Positions 23,480 to 35,373 are shown, numbered from the stretch's first letter. The stretch: DNA of 64,000 nt from Druceiella hillmani (GCA_039881145.1 JAYKKI010000090.1:9093501-9157500), one strand, 5' to 3'. The notes: generated by a model from the sequence alone, not told the origin. Translations and numbers: made by a program.

Positions 23480-24190
23480 GACTCTGCACGTATATGTCAT
23501 CTGTCACAGCTATTTTTCCTGGAAACCGTTTTACATATAAACTTGAAATTTGAAGAGTGGTAAGGCATATTAATCCGCACAAATCCCACTAGCACTAGCC
23601 CGTACATATATCATTGACAGTTAAATTTGTATATCTACAAGAAAAGAGAAAAGGGGTGGAGGCAAAATAAGTACTATGGAAAAGTTACTTCTACACTATT
23701 ATGTTTTTAAGTTTTCGCACTTCAAAAGGAAAAGCGTAACCGTTATATAATCATTCATGTGAATATTTGTCCGTTTATCATAGCCGTCTTTCTCATGAAT
23801 CGTTTGACATGGAAACTTGAAAATTTAAACACAGCATTAAAACATTTTAACCCCCGTATATCTCAATGTTTTAGCTTGAATATTCGATGGAAATTTGAGT
23901 GGAGCCTCAAAAGGTCTGTTCCATAATTTGAGGTGATATATTTTAAGATGTAAAAAAATATGCGAGAAACATCGCCCTCCATCACTTTATTTCCAAGTAT
24001 TATTACCTCAAAATTAAAAAAATTAGATTTTTAGAAACCTACGCAGAGATCGTACGAAAACTACAGTGATCATCTTACATTCAAACAGTTCAATAAAAAC
24101 TCTGTGTACTCTTAAATCTATAAAAGTGCCTAAATATGTCTGGAACTCTGGTGGTGTGAGTTCTACTCGTGCTTGAGATATTTTTTTATC
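23480..24190 (+). repeat. Lepidopteran-type dispersed repeat
   Basis: Words include 'cacttcaaaaggaaaagcgt' (about 23718), 'tgtccgtttatcatagccg', 'aaaagtgcctaaatatgtc', 'tggaactctggtggtgtgag' and 'ttctactcgtgcttgag'. This is the same plan as the family that, from memory, runs 'cctcaaaaggaaaaaacgga', 'aaaagtgctt', 'aatatgtacggaaccctcgg', 'tggtcgagttcgactcgcac'. A shorter fragment of the same type (ctgtcacagctatttttcct) lies at about 23500-23540, just before it. Confidence 0.6.
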
Positions 24191-25518
24191 AAGAATTATT
24201 TATTATTATTTCTAAAATTAGTACTAAGTATATTTCTTCTGTACTTAAAATATATCATATGATCAGGAAAATGGCTGCACTTACTTTTTTATTCTCTTCT
24301 TATACCATCGCGGCTATATTCAACCCTGAATTTGATCACAAAATAAAAAGCAAAATTTAAAGTAAGTTGACTGAAAAGCCTGTTTGGCATAATGATATTT
24401 ATAATCGGATTTATACGAACTTGTTGTTGCAAGCTTATTGAGAGTCCCTTTGGATGGCTCCAGGTACCGCGCCAGCAAAGCATCTAACGCGGTGCAGAAA
24501 ACATTGTAGGTATTATCTAACTGAAATGAGATTTCTATTATTCAAAAATAGCAACATGTTGTTACAATGAGCTTATCCGTTTTTCTATAAATACTATACG
24601 ATAGCTATTCTCGTCCTTAAACTATGAATGAATAAATGTTATAAAACAAAGTTCTATGTTGCGTCTTTTTTCTGTATGTACGCAATTTTCTTTACAGCCA
24701 CTAAATTTATTTCATAACTATTTTCATTAGTAGATAGACCGTAATGTGTAATTTCTGAATATTTTGTAAATGTTGATCAACCTGTGACCATAAATGTCTA
24801 TGTAGTCTGAAAAGAGGATTCGTTAAAGAGATAACTTCGCGTGCACTGCTTCGATAGAAACAATATATGGCAATATTGTTTTTCTCAAAAGTGTCTACTA
24901 TAAATTCTGTGAATCCAGTATATTTGTATACATAAATATTAAATGAAATCCGTAATAAACATTTTACTGTTAAAAAAATAATTAATTGTAATTACTTTTC
25001 GTCGGTAATCAAAATATCTCGGTAGCAACGGCATCTCTTTAATTATTTCAAGGGGATGCCTTTATTGAAAACGGAAATGTCATACATGCGTCGGCATCGG
25101 AAAGAAGCACTTAAAAAGTTTTGCGCCATCCGGTTTTTCAGCGCTCACAATAAACAAACTATTAGGGCAGCCTCCAAGTCGCGAACTTATTATAAATGCA
25201 TTTATTCCCAGAAAAATAGCAAAATTTGCTATTTTTGAATCGGACGGTTATTTGATATCAATAATTTTGTATCATTAATTTTACGTGAAGTTTCAAACAT
25301 TGTTTTCATTAAAATTTATTTATTGTACTTTAAGGCTAATTTAGCGTGCAATATATCGGTAAAAAATGTTTAAAAGTAGTTTATTACAATAATTAGCAAA
25401 AAATCTAACATTCCTTTTCATAAAATAGTAAACTTATAACTTTCGTCTTAAAATACGGTGTTCCGTCTGCCTGTAAAAGTTATTTGACAACCACCAGAAT
25501 TAAAAAAATAATTTAATC
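24191..25518. other. AT-rich noncoding stretch
   Basis: No gene is visible. A GC-richer patch at about 24430-24500 ('ccaggtaccgcgccagcaaa', then 'aacgcggtgc') forms a weak accgcg/cgcggt stem. The frames at 24169-24483 and 25056-25238 lack recognisable domains. Confidence 0.45.
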
Positions 25519-25520
25519 AA

Positions 25521-25557
25521 AAATATAAATGAATCCCAAAAAAATATAAATGAATCC
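25521..25557. repeat. 21-bp tandem duplication
   Basis: The word aaatataaatgaatcc occurs at 25521-25536 and again at 25542-25557, just upstream of the GC-rich island. Confidence 0.85.
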
Positions 25558-25561
25558 AAAA

Positions 25562-25777
25562 CAAATGCCGAACGCATTCAACCTGCGGGGGAACCGGCCG
25601 AGCGCTAACAACATGGCGGTCGACAATGTCAAATAGTCCTTGAATCGATAGATCACCATCAATTTTCGTGCCTCTAATCGTGCGTTTAGTTTTGTGTACA
25701 GTACAAAGTAAAAACTGAAGGCGAGTGCAATATTATAATTTATTCAAAAAGTCCAAGTGAAAATTTGTTAAGTATGT
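25562..25777 (+). promoter_or_regulatory. Candidate promoter and 5' UTR first exon
   Basis: A sharp GC- and CpG-rich island (25565-25640) in AT-rich DNA contains 'caacatggcggtcg', close to the YY1/Pho-type core, and aatcgata, close to a DREF element; both are typical of insect promoters without TATA boxes. An eight-codon upstream-type frame (ATGGCGG... to TAG, 25613-25636) lies within it. The next 130 bases resemble an insect 5' UTR ('aaaactgaaggcgagtgcaa', 'aagtccaagtgaaaatttg') and end in a donor-like AA|GTATGT with GT at 25772-25773. The start site cannot be placed from sequence alone. It may serve a plus-strand gene whose later exons lie outside the window. Confidence 0.35.
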
Positions 25778-26079
25778 TAACATAAATTAGTCAAAATATG
25801 GTTTCAATTAGAATTACAAGAAAAAATACACATCCTAATTTCTAATAACTATTATAAATTATGAACTAATGTGGATAGTTAAAAAAAATTTTCTTCCTAT
25901 CTGAGCTTATGTGGGTGAAGCTTATATTTTTAAGATGGTTTATATTAGCTTCACTTATATACATGTACGTATTAATTTTCAATTAAATTTTCATTAACTT
26001 CCAGACGTTCCAATTATTTTATATTTTGAAGACGTATTAAGAACGTTAGTTAAAATTATGATAAAATAGAGACATTAGA

Positions 26080-26325
26080 AGTTTTACTACAATTTAACGG
26101 AAAAGTATACCGGTGATTCTAAATTTGGCAATTTTAAAAATACTAATAATAGGACTGTGAATGACATAATAGGAGATATATTTACATTATGAAAAGTAAT
26201 AATGGCATTTTCACCTGGTTCATAGAAATACTACATAAATGTTTGTAGATGCTTAAGCGTAAGTATATAGAATCCTCGCAGTACGTGCTCTTTTCAAACG
26301 TGACAGGTTTTGTTATCACCGTAGT
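26080..26325 (+). repeat. Lepidopteran-type repeat tail
   Basis: The part 'ggagatatatttacat' (about 26172) parallels 'aggcaatacatttact' in the copy ending at 19455. The tail 'cgcagtacgtgctcttttca' and 'acgtgacaggttttgtt' is another mutated form of the shared family end. It is short and diverged. Confidence 0.45.
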
Positions 26326-26689
26326 TAAATTGGTAACGTTGTTTTTTAAATATTCTTTGCAGATAGCTGCGAATTAATTCCAGTAACTAATGACAATCGT
26401 CTCCAAAACATTCAAATAAATTTGAAAGCATAGCCCGCTGATTTGAATACACCACGAATTCTTTTTCATTCCTGTTATAAATAATATCGATCAGGTGCAC
26501 TAACGAAGCAAGAGTACGGCACCGCTCACTAATTGGTTATGCATCCACGTCGACCTTGTGGCAAGCCGTTGCATCGGTTATTCAAATATATATGATGTTC
26601 ATGTTTGCACACGGTTTATAGGTTATTATTCAAACATATGACCTTTTCAATGAATTATAACGGAAATATGAATGCCGCTATATGCGTAG

Positions 26690-27440
26690 AGTTATTTATT
26701 GGTTTTTGTGCTGCAAAAGAAAAAATGGAATCCTTTTAAGAACTTTTACTCGTATATATCTGTCATTTGTCTGTCACTTCCGATTTATTCCAAAACCGTT
26801 TGATGTAGAAACATTACATTTAGCACTGTAATATAGTGTATTATCACCCGCATAGCTTAACACTTGAGATCATAAAAGTTCATAAATGAAAATTTTTGCG
26901 GTAGAAAATTAAATTAAATATTGGTTTCAAAGTTTTAAACGTTTCAAAAATATGTTTTTCTCAAATTTAGGCTCCGTCTTCAGAGATGAACTGAAAAAAT
27001 TTGAAATTATATTATCCTCCTTTAAATCCGAAAGCAAGAACTATGAAAGAATTATGAGAAAAAATCCGAGTTTTACAGATTAATAATAAATCACATTAAT
27101 CGAAATATTTTGCTGTAGCTAACACTGTGCTCAATATACAATAACTGAGGCAAATTTATTACATCAAGCATTAATACATATGGAAACAAATCAAGCATCT
27201 GACTTTTATTGATTACTAGGAAATTATAGCGACTATCTAACGTCTTGTAATTATTTGGGAAAGACGCACAATTATTACGCCTGTGTAAGATATGCTATTC
27301 TAATTGTTAATACGATGAATCATAATATTAGCATTTATAAATATTTTCATAGAAACATTTTTACCCTTAAATAATTGAACTCTTCAATGAACCCTCGTAG
27401 GGTAAGTTCTACTTGTCCTTGAGAGGTTTTTTTTTTACTT
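26690..27440 (+). repeat. Lepidopteran-type dispersed repeat
   Basis: It begins near 'gctgcaaaagaaaaaatgga' and 'tctgtcatttgtctgtcact', and ends in 'aatgaaccctcgtagggtaa' followed by 'ttctacttgtccttgagagg', parallel to the end of the copy at 24190. 'ggaaattatagcgactatct' at about 27219 matches the word at 21533. It has the same strand as its neighbours at 18.6, 21.3, 23.5 and 26.1 kb. Confidence 0.6.
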
Positions 27441-29287
27441 GCTTACCTGCTCAGATACAAAAATATTTAAAATGTAAAATAATAGCTAGTTCTGTTCGAG
27501 TTTAGGACTTTGTAGGTACGTTTTAATTCTTGTTGAATCCTTTGTAGATTTGTAAAAATTTTGGAACGACTAATAAAAAAAAGGAAAATAATAACAACTT
27601 TTATACACAAAAAAAGTTAGTTTTCTTTAGAAGTATGAAGAAGAGCAATACGGTGACAAAATATAATATCGATATCGATAAATACAATTTAAGTGTCTTC
27701 CGTGATTTTTAATTTTTAATATTTTTTCACTTTGTATATTTGATTATCATAACGAATCTACTGTTGAAGGCTATCCGTTGGTATGTCTGGTCGAAATAAT
27801 TTAACTCAGAAACTACTGATATTTTTGAAATATAAGTTATCGAAAAATTTTTACACAGTACTTAATATATTAAGACTATATCTAGAATTTCCGTTATATT
27901 TCACAAAGCGCCATCCATAGTTCAACAGCAGGACCCTATATTGTCAAAAGCTTTTTCAATGAAATTCCATAGGGTGCAACATATGGTATAACAGCAAAAG
28001 TATTGACTAACTAAATGTGTCTATCAAAAAAAGACCTTTCTAAATATAATTTTGTTCTTAATTGAGTAAAAAACATTAAACAGCTTTCTGACAATGCTCC
28101 ACCGTTTTTTAAAAAAATCACAATCGAAATTACGATTCCAGTAAACATAAAAATTAATTCTTTTTACACACTTTGAACATACGTAGTTTGATGGACAGTA
28201 TCATCTGTTTGCTGCAATATACAGTTTTTTTGTTACACTTTTTATAGACGTATGTATATATTTAAACGAACAATATTTAGTTTCTTGTAGTAGACTGTAC
28301 ATGGATTGAATAGAACATGTTTCCTATATGTGACTGTACACGCTAATTTATTAAGTAACCTCATGAGAACGCTTTATTTATGTCAAAGGCCAATACATCG
28401 TTCGTCTATAAAATAAATAGCTTGTCATCATATATCACTCCCATTGTTGGAGGAACAAGAAATTGAAAGTTGCATAAAAACAGAAAACCAGCTCCCGATG
28501 CTTAAACTCATCAAATATTGTTCAGTACTATCGTGCAGCCTCATGATCCCTCGCAGGTCCACTACGTGAGACGTCTGTGTAATGTGCGTTTATTATTTCC
28601 ATTTCAAGTTAAATGCTGTGTGTTTTATATAAGCGCAATCTGGGTCTTCATACATTTTCCTGTCAACATGTAGTGTACACAATTACGCACGTAGGCACTC
28701 AAATTTAGTGCTAAATTATTAGGGGCGTAGGTCACTATGGAGCCAATAAGCGTCATTTCAATGAATATTTATTATAACGAGGCTGTATAATTCCAATTGG
28801 TGGTATGTGAGGTTCGACCCTTGGAGTCCCTTCTTTTCCGGTACAGGTTTGTTATCTTTCCATAGACGAATTCGTTCGTTGTTAATGCGGTTTATGGAGT
28901 ACCTGGTGTTTAATAATGCGGTCGTAGTATGGAACCAATAAGTTGAAATATGGGATACCATAAGTAAAGAATACAGAGGTAAAGTGAATATATTTATCCT
29001 ATCACTTGTACAAGAGTGTACGTTATTTCTCAGTCAATGTCTTGAAATTTGTCAAGCACAATTGGAAATGGACTGGTTCTGGATGAGTATTTCACGATTG
29101 GAACAGTACAAGTACTTTAAATCTAAAATGTCGGTCATGTTATTCGTGTACGGATAGGATTATCTCTACGATTATCTTACGTTATATTTTAAAAGCAATA
29201 GTTTCGGAATCTTTTTGATTTTCAGTTGAAAGACCACGGGATATATAAACGTTGAAAGAAAAGTTAGATTCTTTTGTTTTCTCTCCG
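27441..29287. other. Noncoding stretch with two GC-richer patches
   Basis: No gene is confirmed. About 28480-28600 is GC-richer without a supported frame. About 28780-28950 holds a 67-codon minus-strand frame (28758-28961) with the segment NERIRLWKDNKPVPEKKGLQ, which has coding-like composition but no recognised family; it may be a fragment of a mobile-element protein. Around 27910-27990 'gcgccatccatagttcaaca' resembles common insect repeat debris. Confidence 0.35.

Positions 29288-29360
<73 letters not shown>
29288..29360. repeat. (TA)n microsatellite
   Basis: TA runs totalling about 73 bases, interrupted by one extra T near 29310. Confidence 0.97.
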
Positions 29361-29362
<2 letters not shown>

Positions 29363-30322
29363 ATGTAATATTTATTACCTGATTAGAAGCGAATTGGTTT
29401 CTGTTATTTCAGCCAGAAGAATTTTAAGTATCACGTTAATTTTATTTTGGTTTTACTGTAGGTATAGAAAGATACTTATTGGGTGCCTTTTAAAAATATT
29501 AATTGAATGAATAATTAAATAATCATTGATTATAAATAGTTTATTATGAGTAAAAATTGTTCATACCTTAAAAATAAGTTCAAAATGTCCAATATTTCCT
29601 TGGGTACCTAAGAATAAATAAATATTTCTTTTCTGCCCTTTTTTAAAAGGTTATTTTAATATGTACCCTAATAGTTAATTTTAGTACGGTTGATTTTGAG
29701 AAAACACAAGGTGTTTTATTTGTCCATCATTTTACAGGTAGGTGTAAAGTTGATAAATACAGATCCAAATTTATTTACCTTACACGTTGTCGTTGGACCT
29801 GCAAGTACTCTATGCAATCCCTGTGAATAGTGTACATTACCTAGGTAAAGTATGTAATGGACAATAATATTCATATCATACATTGCCTGGACTACCCAAA
29901 TATCCTATATCCAGTTACCTAGGACTTGTATAGAATTCCTGAATTATACCGATTACCGGTAACAGCTCATCAATAATTTCTTAGAAAAATTACTGTAACA
30001 TACGGACAAAGAGATTTTCAAATAATAGGCGTATGTGCATTGCTTTAAATTTCATAAGAAAGTATCTTTAACGTGGCTATACGAATAATTTTTTTTGGAA
30101 TGCAGTCATAGACATAAATTTTTACATAAATGTCGCTGTCTCATCACTTTTTGTACACAAAACATGTTTCAGAAATATAAAAGAAATAAAAAAATTAACT
30201 ATTGATACTTCACAAAGTAACTTCGACCAAGACATATGTGACGTATTTATCCTGCCACATAATTTAAGAAAAGGGTGCCAGGTTTTTATAAGTCACTTAT
30301 CATAGCCTAGTTTGCAATACAG

Positions 30323-30326
<4 letters not shown>
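29361..30326. other. AT-rich noncoding stretch
   Basis: No gene is visible. Small palindromes ttacctaggtaa (about 29838) and ttaccggtaa (about 29953) occur, which are too short to interpret. Confidence 0.5.

Positions 30327-30370
<44 letters not shown>
30327..30370. repeat. (AT)n microsatellite
   Basis: About 44 bases of AT dinucleotide, followed by a short GT/GC run (gtctgtgtgtgcgcgc). Confidence 0.97.
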
Positions 30371-30373
<3 letters not shown>

Positions 30374-30970
30374 TGTGTGTGCGCGCTTTCGTTCTGTTGT
30401 GCTTTCTTTACCCTCTGTATCATTCTTTACTGACCATGGGTAAACGCTACTCGGTGCTACTTTTTTCTTTATTTTATGAGAATATAACTTACAAAGTCAT
30501 TGGATTAAATCATAATGTAATGTCACATAATTTTATTTAATAATACGGAAAGCGAAAAATGTTTAAATTATGAATAACATAAGTAGTATTGTAGATAGAT
30601 ATGTATAATAGCCACTAATTAATAATATAACACCCCTAAGCTAGGGAACCTCTTAACAAAACATGAAAATTATGAAATTGTTATACAATATTGCAAATAC
30701 GGAAAAATTTCCAAAGAATTTCATAAATTTATTGGTGAAATAATTACTCAGCAACCATCCATTGATCCTGTTCCTTTCTACAACATGCTGTATAGTGACA
30801 CCACTGATGTAATGTGGATACTATTAAACAAATGCCGGTGAATTTAGTGTCACGTGAAAACCGATCTTAGAGATGTATCGGTGACGTCATTAAAGGGCGA
30901 AATATATATTTATTTAGGAAATATTCTTCAGTTCACCCATTTATATTTTCAATTATTTGAAAATATAAAT

Positions 30971-31039
30971 GAAATGACTACCATATATATATTATCTATA
31001 TATATATATATGGTAGTCATTTCAGCAGAATCAAGACAA
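30971..31039. repeat. Foldback whose right arm recurs at 33309
   Basis: Bases 30971-30983 (gaaatgactacca) are the exact reverse complement of 31011-31023, and the sequence between them is almost pure TA, so the arms can extend further. The 29 bases at 31011-31039 recur identically at 33309-33337, followed by a shared 'tagaaa'. This points to an unnamed small mobile element whose end is this 29-base word. The frame at 30854-31051 crossing it is not a gene. Confidence 0.8.
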
Positions 31040-31051
31040 TTAGAAACCTAA

Positions 31052-33079
31052 TATATCTATATTTATAAGAAGACTTTTCTTCGAATCAATAAGAGCCTTG
31101 GCCACGTTATTAAAACTTAGTAGCCCGTCCAATTTTCAAATAACCTAAACCTCACGAAAAGTAATTTACTATTTAAGCGTACAACTTTGCAATCAAGTGA
31201 ATCGTGACACCGGGAAATTAACCTTCATAAATATCTTCAAAGTCGTCTGAAAAGTTTTACGTTTCTTAACCTCCCGCTTCTTCTGTTTTCTTGTCGTTTT
31301 TCCATTCCAATTGATGTAAATATTTGTATTGTAATCCTGTATTCTGTTTAAATTCTATTTATGTTTACTTTTATTACCCGATGAAGTTCTATACAAATAT
31401 TTTTCTTCTCTTCTTATGTTTGATTATCTCTAGACATAGAGACCAGGTTTAGTCTACTAAACAACAGTTGATTGAAGAAAGTAATATCTAGTCCACCATA
31501 TATATATCAAAAATGTTTTTTTGTTCGTTACATTTTACGTAACTGTATAAACCATTCAACATCATTTTCAATGAAAATAATATACTTCATTATGAGAATT
31601 ATTAAATGGATATTTTTCTATTTAGCTATAAATGAAAAAATAAAATTTACGGGAATATAGTCTGTTAACATATCTTTACTTAAATGTACTCGTAATATTA
31701 TATACTTTCAACAGTTAAAACCTAAAAATATCCGATACAGTACCGTTCCGGAATTCGAATTCTGTCATAAGATCGATACATTTTGTTGAAATCTAGTTTC
31801 ATTGTACATCATTAAATATTTTCTTTTCTATTGTTTAATGGAGAAAATGCAGTTGAAAATGAGTTCTATTGTTCAGTGTCATCGCATGGTCTGAAGAGCA
31901 ATCCTTTTCAAGTGAAGGCCTTTCCCCAACTATTTTTTATTAACAATTATATTGGGGCTGTCGTAATCTCTGTATGCTTAACCATGACTTCAACATTAAC
32001 TAAATACTTGTAACAGGATATTTACGTTGACTTTAATTTAAAGTCTGAATAATGTTTTTGAAATATTCATAAAACAAATTATAAAATATTGTGAGTTCCA
32101 TATAAAGAAGGAAAAGAAAGGTAAATAAATTATTTAAATAACGTACTAAGTAATTACTGCAATCAGGAATGTGTGTTTCGTTTTAATTGATAAAAACATA
32201 TCAAAAGTATCGAAAATAATCTGAATAGCTTGAACCGACATTTATGTGTCACACAACGAGCGTTACTCAAGTATAAATAAAAGTTTAAACATTTAAGAGA
32301 ACAAAGTTTCTGTTAAATTATTTGTAAATTCACATATTATTTTTCAATATATTAATTACATAGTATATTACATAGTGTATTTTTACTGCTATGTAAACTT
32401 TTTATAGCTATGTAGTCAGATTGTAACAACAGTGCATGTTTTGTAATTTTTGATTCAGAAATTTCAAAAGTACGTGGAAGCATTTTCTTATAAATTTCAG
32501 TTCATTTTTGTAAGGGTATTATTCTTAATTCTGAAAAAAAATATTTTTAAATTCCTTTTAACAAGCCTATTCATACAAACTCGTAATATAACCCAGATAC
32601 TGCAGTGTATAAAACTAAAAGTAATTTCTTTTTTCGAACACTTGCTTGCTTTAAAGTTACCATCCAAATATTAAAGCGTTGGCCACCGCAAAAGAAACAA
32701 AAACGATCGACATTGATTATTTTTTGTTATAGTTTCTGAAAATATATTATGTATGTCGTTAGATTTTTACTGTTATTTTTATGTATCATTAACAATATTT
32801 GATACATTAAAAATACAATAAATGCGCGTCTGTGAATGTGGCTTCTCTGATTTGCATTGTGATCATAAATTCCGTTTTATTTTTTTCACCTTTCTAACTA
32901 ACAAGGTACTAAACCTTGTTTGGTTTTTGTGTTTTAAAAAATGTCAGCTTTTTAAAATAAAATTTGTACCGTCATCGTATAAGTGGCAGATTTGGATCAT
33001 CTAAATTTTTTTATTATGTTTATTTGAACAAATCGAAAACGAAGAAAAATATTTAGATAGTTGTTCATGATAAAATATT
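31052..33079. other. AT-rich noncoding stretch
   Basis: No gene is visible. Near 32356-32396 the word ttacatag occurs twice and its reverse complement once, forming a small hairpin. Frames at 31472-31660, 31831-32013, 32450-32674 and 32822-33004 lack recognisable content. Confidence 0.45.
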
Positions 33080-33286
33080 AATGTGATTATTTTATTTTTA
33101 CCACATAAATATTTCTTAGCAATGTATAGAAAAGGTATTTTTAATTTTATAATTCCATCAGACGACAACACGCGAAGTTGACCGAACTAAATCAGAAAGA
33201 GCCGACAAGACTCGAAGCTGGCCGAATGATATTCCGCATCAAAACTATGTTCCATTTCGGTAACGCCATATCCTTTTTCGGCTGTT
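33080..33286 (+). repeat. Dispersed repeat family R, copy 1
   Basis: It aligns along about 200 bases with 50600-50826: 'gtatttttaattttataat', then 'gacaacacgcgaagttgacc', 'ctaaatcagaaagagccgac', 'aagactcgaagctggccgaa' and 'catcaaaa...gttccat'. Inside is a roughly 40-base tandem duplication (33164 and 33204) of the 'gacaaNacNcgaagNtgNcc' module, present in both copies. No coding capacity is seen; the class is unknown. Confidence 0.75.
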
Positions 33287-33308
33287 TTTTTTCTCGACTA
33301 AGTAAATT

Positions 33309-33343
33309 GGTAGTCATTTCAGCAGAATCAAGACAAGTAGAAA
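33309..33343 (+). repeat. Second copy of the 29-base word from 31011
   Basis: Bases 33309-33337 are identical to 31011-31039 and lie only 23 bases after family R copy 1. The 50-kb copy of family R lacks this word, so the two are probably independent elements. Confidence 0.85.
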
Positions 33344-33887
33344 GTTAATGTTGGATGGGGTTTGGGTGGGATAAAATATTTTAAAAGAAAATATCGCGTA
33401 GATATTGAACTTGGCGTTTTGTAACAAAGAACTTTTCGTTTTTCTATATTTTTTGTTTGTAATTTTCCTACCTACTAATTGTCTATACTGACATGTTTCC
33501 ATCGTCCTTTTGACTCATGCTTTTGGCGTCTTATAAATTTTGTTATGATTTTGGTATCACATATTGCCGTATTAAGAAAATTCTTCCAACCAATCTAAAA
33601 TTTTTCAAAGCTTATATCTTTTATGATATGATTAAATATAATTATTAAAAATATTCGATAAATATTTATTATTTTCATAGCTTTCCTCTTTCATATTTAT
33701 ACGGGATACGTCAATTTTTTACTTGATCCCATAATTATTTCGAAGAAAAATTAATTGAGTTTTCGCTGCGATTAGCCAATTTTCGTCTCTTTTTCTCTCT
33801 TCCATATTTAATTTACGCCAGATACGAAATACTACACCCTAAGCGCTCAGAATCAAACAGCGTCTATCGACCATAGTACATTTTTAG

Positions 33888-34106
33888 ATGCTCAATTTTT
33901 TTTGGCCACATCTCACTGAGGAACGAGAGGTGCAGAAGAGAGCACCAGGACCTGCGTATGATTGCTCATTCGATGGAGCGACATATTATAGACGATTCCG
34001 TTATAAGAATTTACCAAAACCAACAGGAAGCAAAAAGAGTTGGACTAATGGGAAGCAGATAGTGCACTTATATAGGCGCCATTTAGCCTCTGACAGTAAT
34101 ACTTGA
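33888..34106 (+). CDS. Unrecognised 72-codon frame of coding-like composition
   Basis: From about 33920 the frame leaves low-complexity sequence and becomes GC-richer and charged (EREVQKRAPGPAYDCSFDGA, then YYRRFRYKNLPKPTGSKKSW), ending at a TGA directly in the following tandem repeat. Basic and aromatic residues dominate. No domain, signal peptide or splice pair is evident. It may be a piece of a mobile-element protein, a decayed gene or a chance frame; the tandem repeat overlaps its last codons. Confidence 0.18.
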   Translation: MLNFFWPHLTEEREVQKRAPGPAYDCSFDGATYYRRFRYKNLPKPTGSKKSWTNGKQIVHLYRRHLASDSNT

Positions 34107-34235
34107 TAGACTGGTTACTTTGCCCCTGATATCCTATGATAACCATGATCTTATTCCGTAATTACTTAGCTCCTGATAGTAACCCCTGATCGGTGGGTTA
34201 CAAGTCCTGACAGTACTACTTGGTGACCATGATCG
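34088..34235. repeat. 82-84 bp diverged tandem duplication
   Basis: 'tgacagtaa' (34091), 'ggttac' and 'aaccatgatc' (34141) recur as 'tgatagtaa' (34173), 'gggttac' and 'gaccatgatc' (34225) at spacings of 82-84. Shorter echoes of 'cctgacagta' and 'cctgat' occur inside, suggesting growth from a smaller module. Confidence 0.7.
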
Positions 34236-35045
34236 TTCTGTCAGCAGTATCGTGATTGAGAAGATGATGGCACCTTTATCTCTTCGATATTCATTTATTA
34301 TAAACTGTTTTTTTTGTTTTCTATAAAAGAAATAAGTTTTGTAAATACTCGAATGAACTTATTTATATAAGGTTTACTCTTAAATTCTACAAATGAAGAA
34401 CAGTGCCCTAAAAATTGGTATAAAATTAAATATTTCCTGTTGACATTCCAGGTAGTCGTTAATAATTTAAAATATTTTTATGTACTGCTTTCATCAATGT
34501 TATTACAAATTTACGGTAATGCAGGAGTTATATAAAAAAATATTAAAAGGATCATTCCCAATTTTTAATCTCTTTATCCTATTATTTCCGTCTACTAGCA
34601 CACACAAAAATGTCAATATATTAAACATTTTAACTACTAATAGTTTTATTGAAACTGTTTTGCAATTAAAAATAAGTGGTTCTTTTGCAAAGATCATTAA
34701 TTCATTTTTTGTTCGTGGTTGTTGACATATTGTCGTTTATGGTTTGGTCTTGCTCTTGTACTAGTTAATTTGTCTGTCAAGTTCTATAATAAATCTTTTT
34801 ATAAATTACTTCTATTTCATAAATTACATTAATTACTTAAATTTTTCTGTTGAACGAATTTCACTCAGTATGAAATTTGCAAAAATATCATATCCTCCTA
34901 ACATATTTAAATTATTTGTCATTTTAAGCTAGTGAAATATGCCACAATTAATAGGAACTTAATATACACAAAGGAGGGTAAATATAACGTTCCATATATA
35001 CATGTTTATATTCATTCAGAATATATAAATAAAGCGACACAGCTT
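34236..35045. other. AT-rich noncoding stretch
   Basis: No gene is visible. Overlapping opposite-strand frames at 34480-34725 and 34503-34697 are unsupported. Confidence 0.5.
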
Positions 35046-35077
35046 AGATATGTGTTTCACAAGTGAAACACTTATCT
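35046..35077. repeat. 15-bp hairpin at left edge of family S
   Basis: The arm agata-t-gtgtttcac (35046-35060) pairs with gtgaaacac-t-tatct (35063-35077) around a two-base loop, with one t/t mismatch. Confidence 0.85.
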
Positions 35078-35171
35078 ATGCTTTTATCTTCGTGCTCGAG
35101 GGAATCAGGTATTAAATGTCACTGAACTGAATTGGTTTTACCAAAATCATTCTTTCATATTTAGAGTACAG
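35059..35171 (+). repeat. Dispersed repeat family S, copy 1
   Basis: It is collinear with 44666-44765: 'cttttatcttcgtgctcgag', 'ggaatcaggtattaaat', 'actgaactga' and 'tctttcatatttagagtaca' against 'ctcttatcttcgcgctcggg', 'gaatccgataataaat', 'aaccgaactg' and 'ccttcatatttcgagctctg'. About 100 bases are shared. No coding capacity; class unknown. Confidence 0.7.
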
Positions 35172-35283
35172 TGAAATATCAACATTTTGCTTCCACTAAA
35201 ATCTGTTCCGTTACACATTGGAAGGCAAGTGAGTTGTCTGGTTTTATCGTGAAGCTATTGGAATAGAAATGGGAGTGTCCCTA

Positions 35284-35373
35284 TTTGATTGAATTAAATA
35301 ACAATAGCCTAAATGTATGTCATGGCGTAAACGTGATCAATTTGATTGAACCAAATAGTAATAGCCTAAGCGT
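35284..35373. repeat. 57-bp tandem duplication
   Basis: 'tttgattgaattaaataaca' then 'atagcctaaatgt' (35284-35316) recurs as 'tttgattgaaccaaatagta' then 'atagcctaagcgt' (35341-35373). Confidence 0.85.

Noticed and set aside
27660..27680. Double atcgatatcgat as a regulatory site
   Set aside because: A short self-complementary word is common by chance in AT-rich DNA, with no supporting context.
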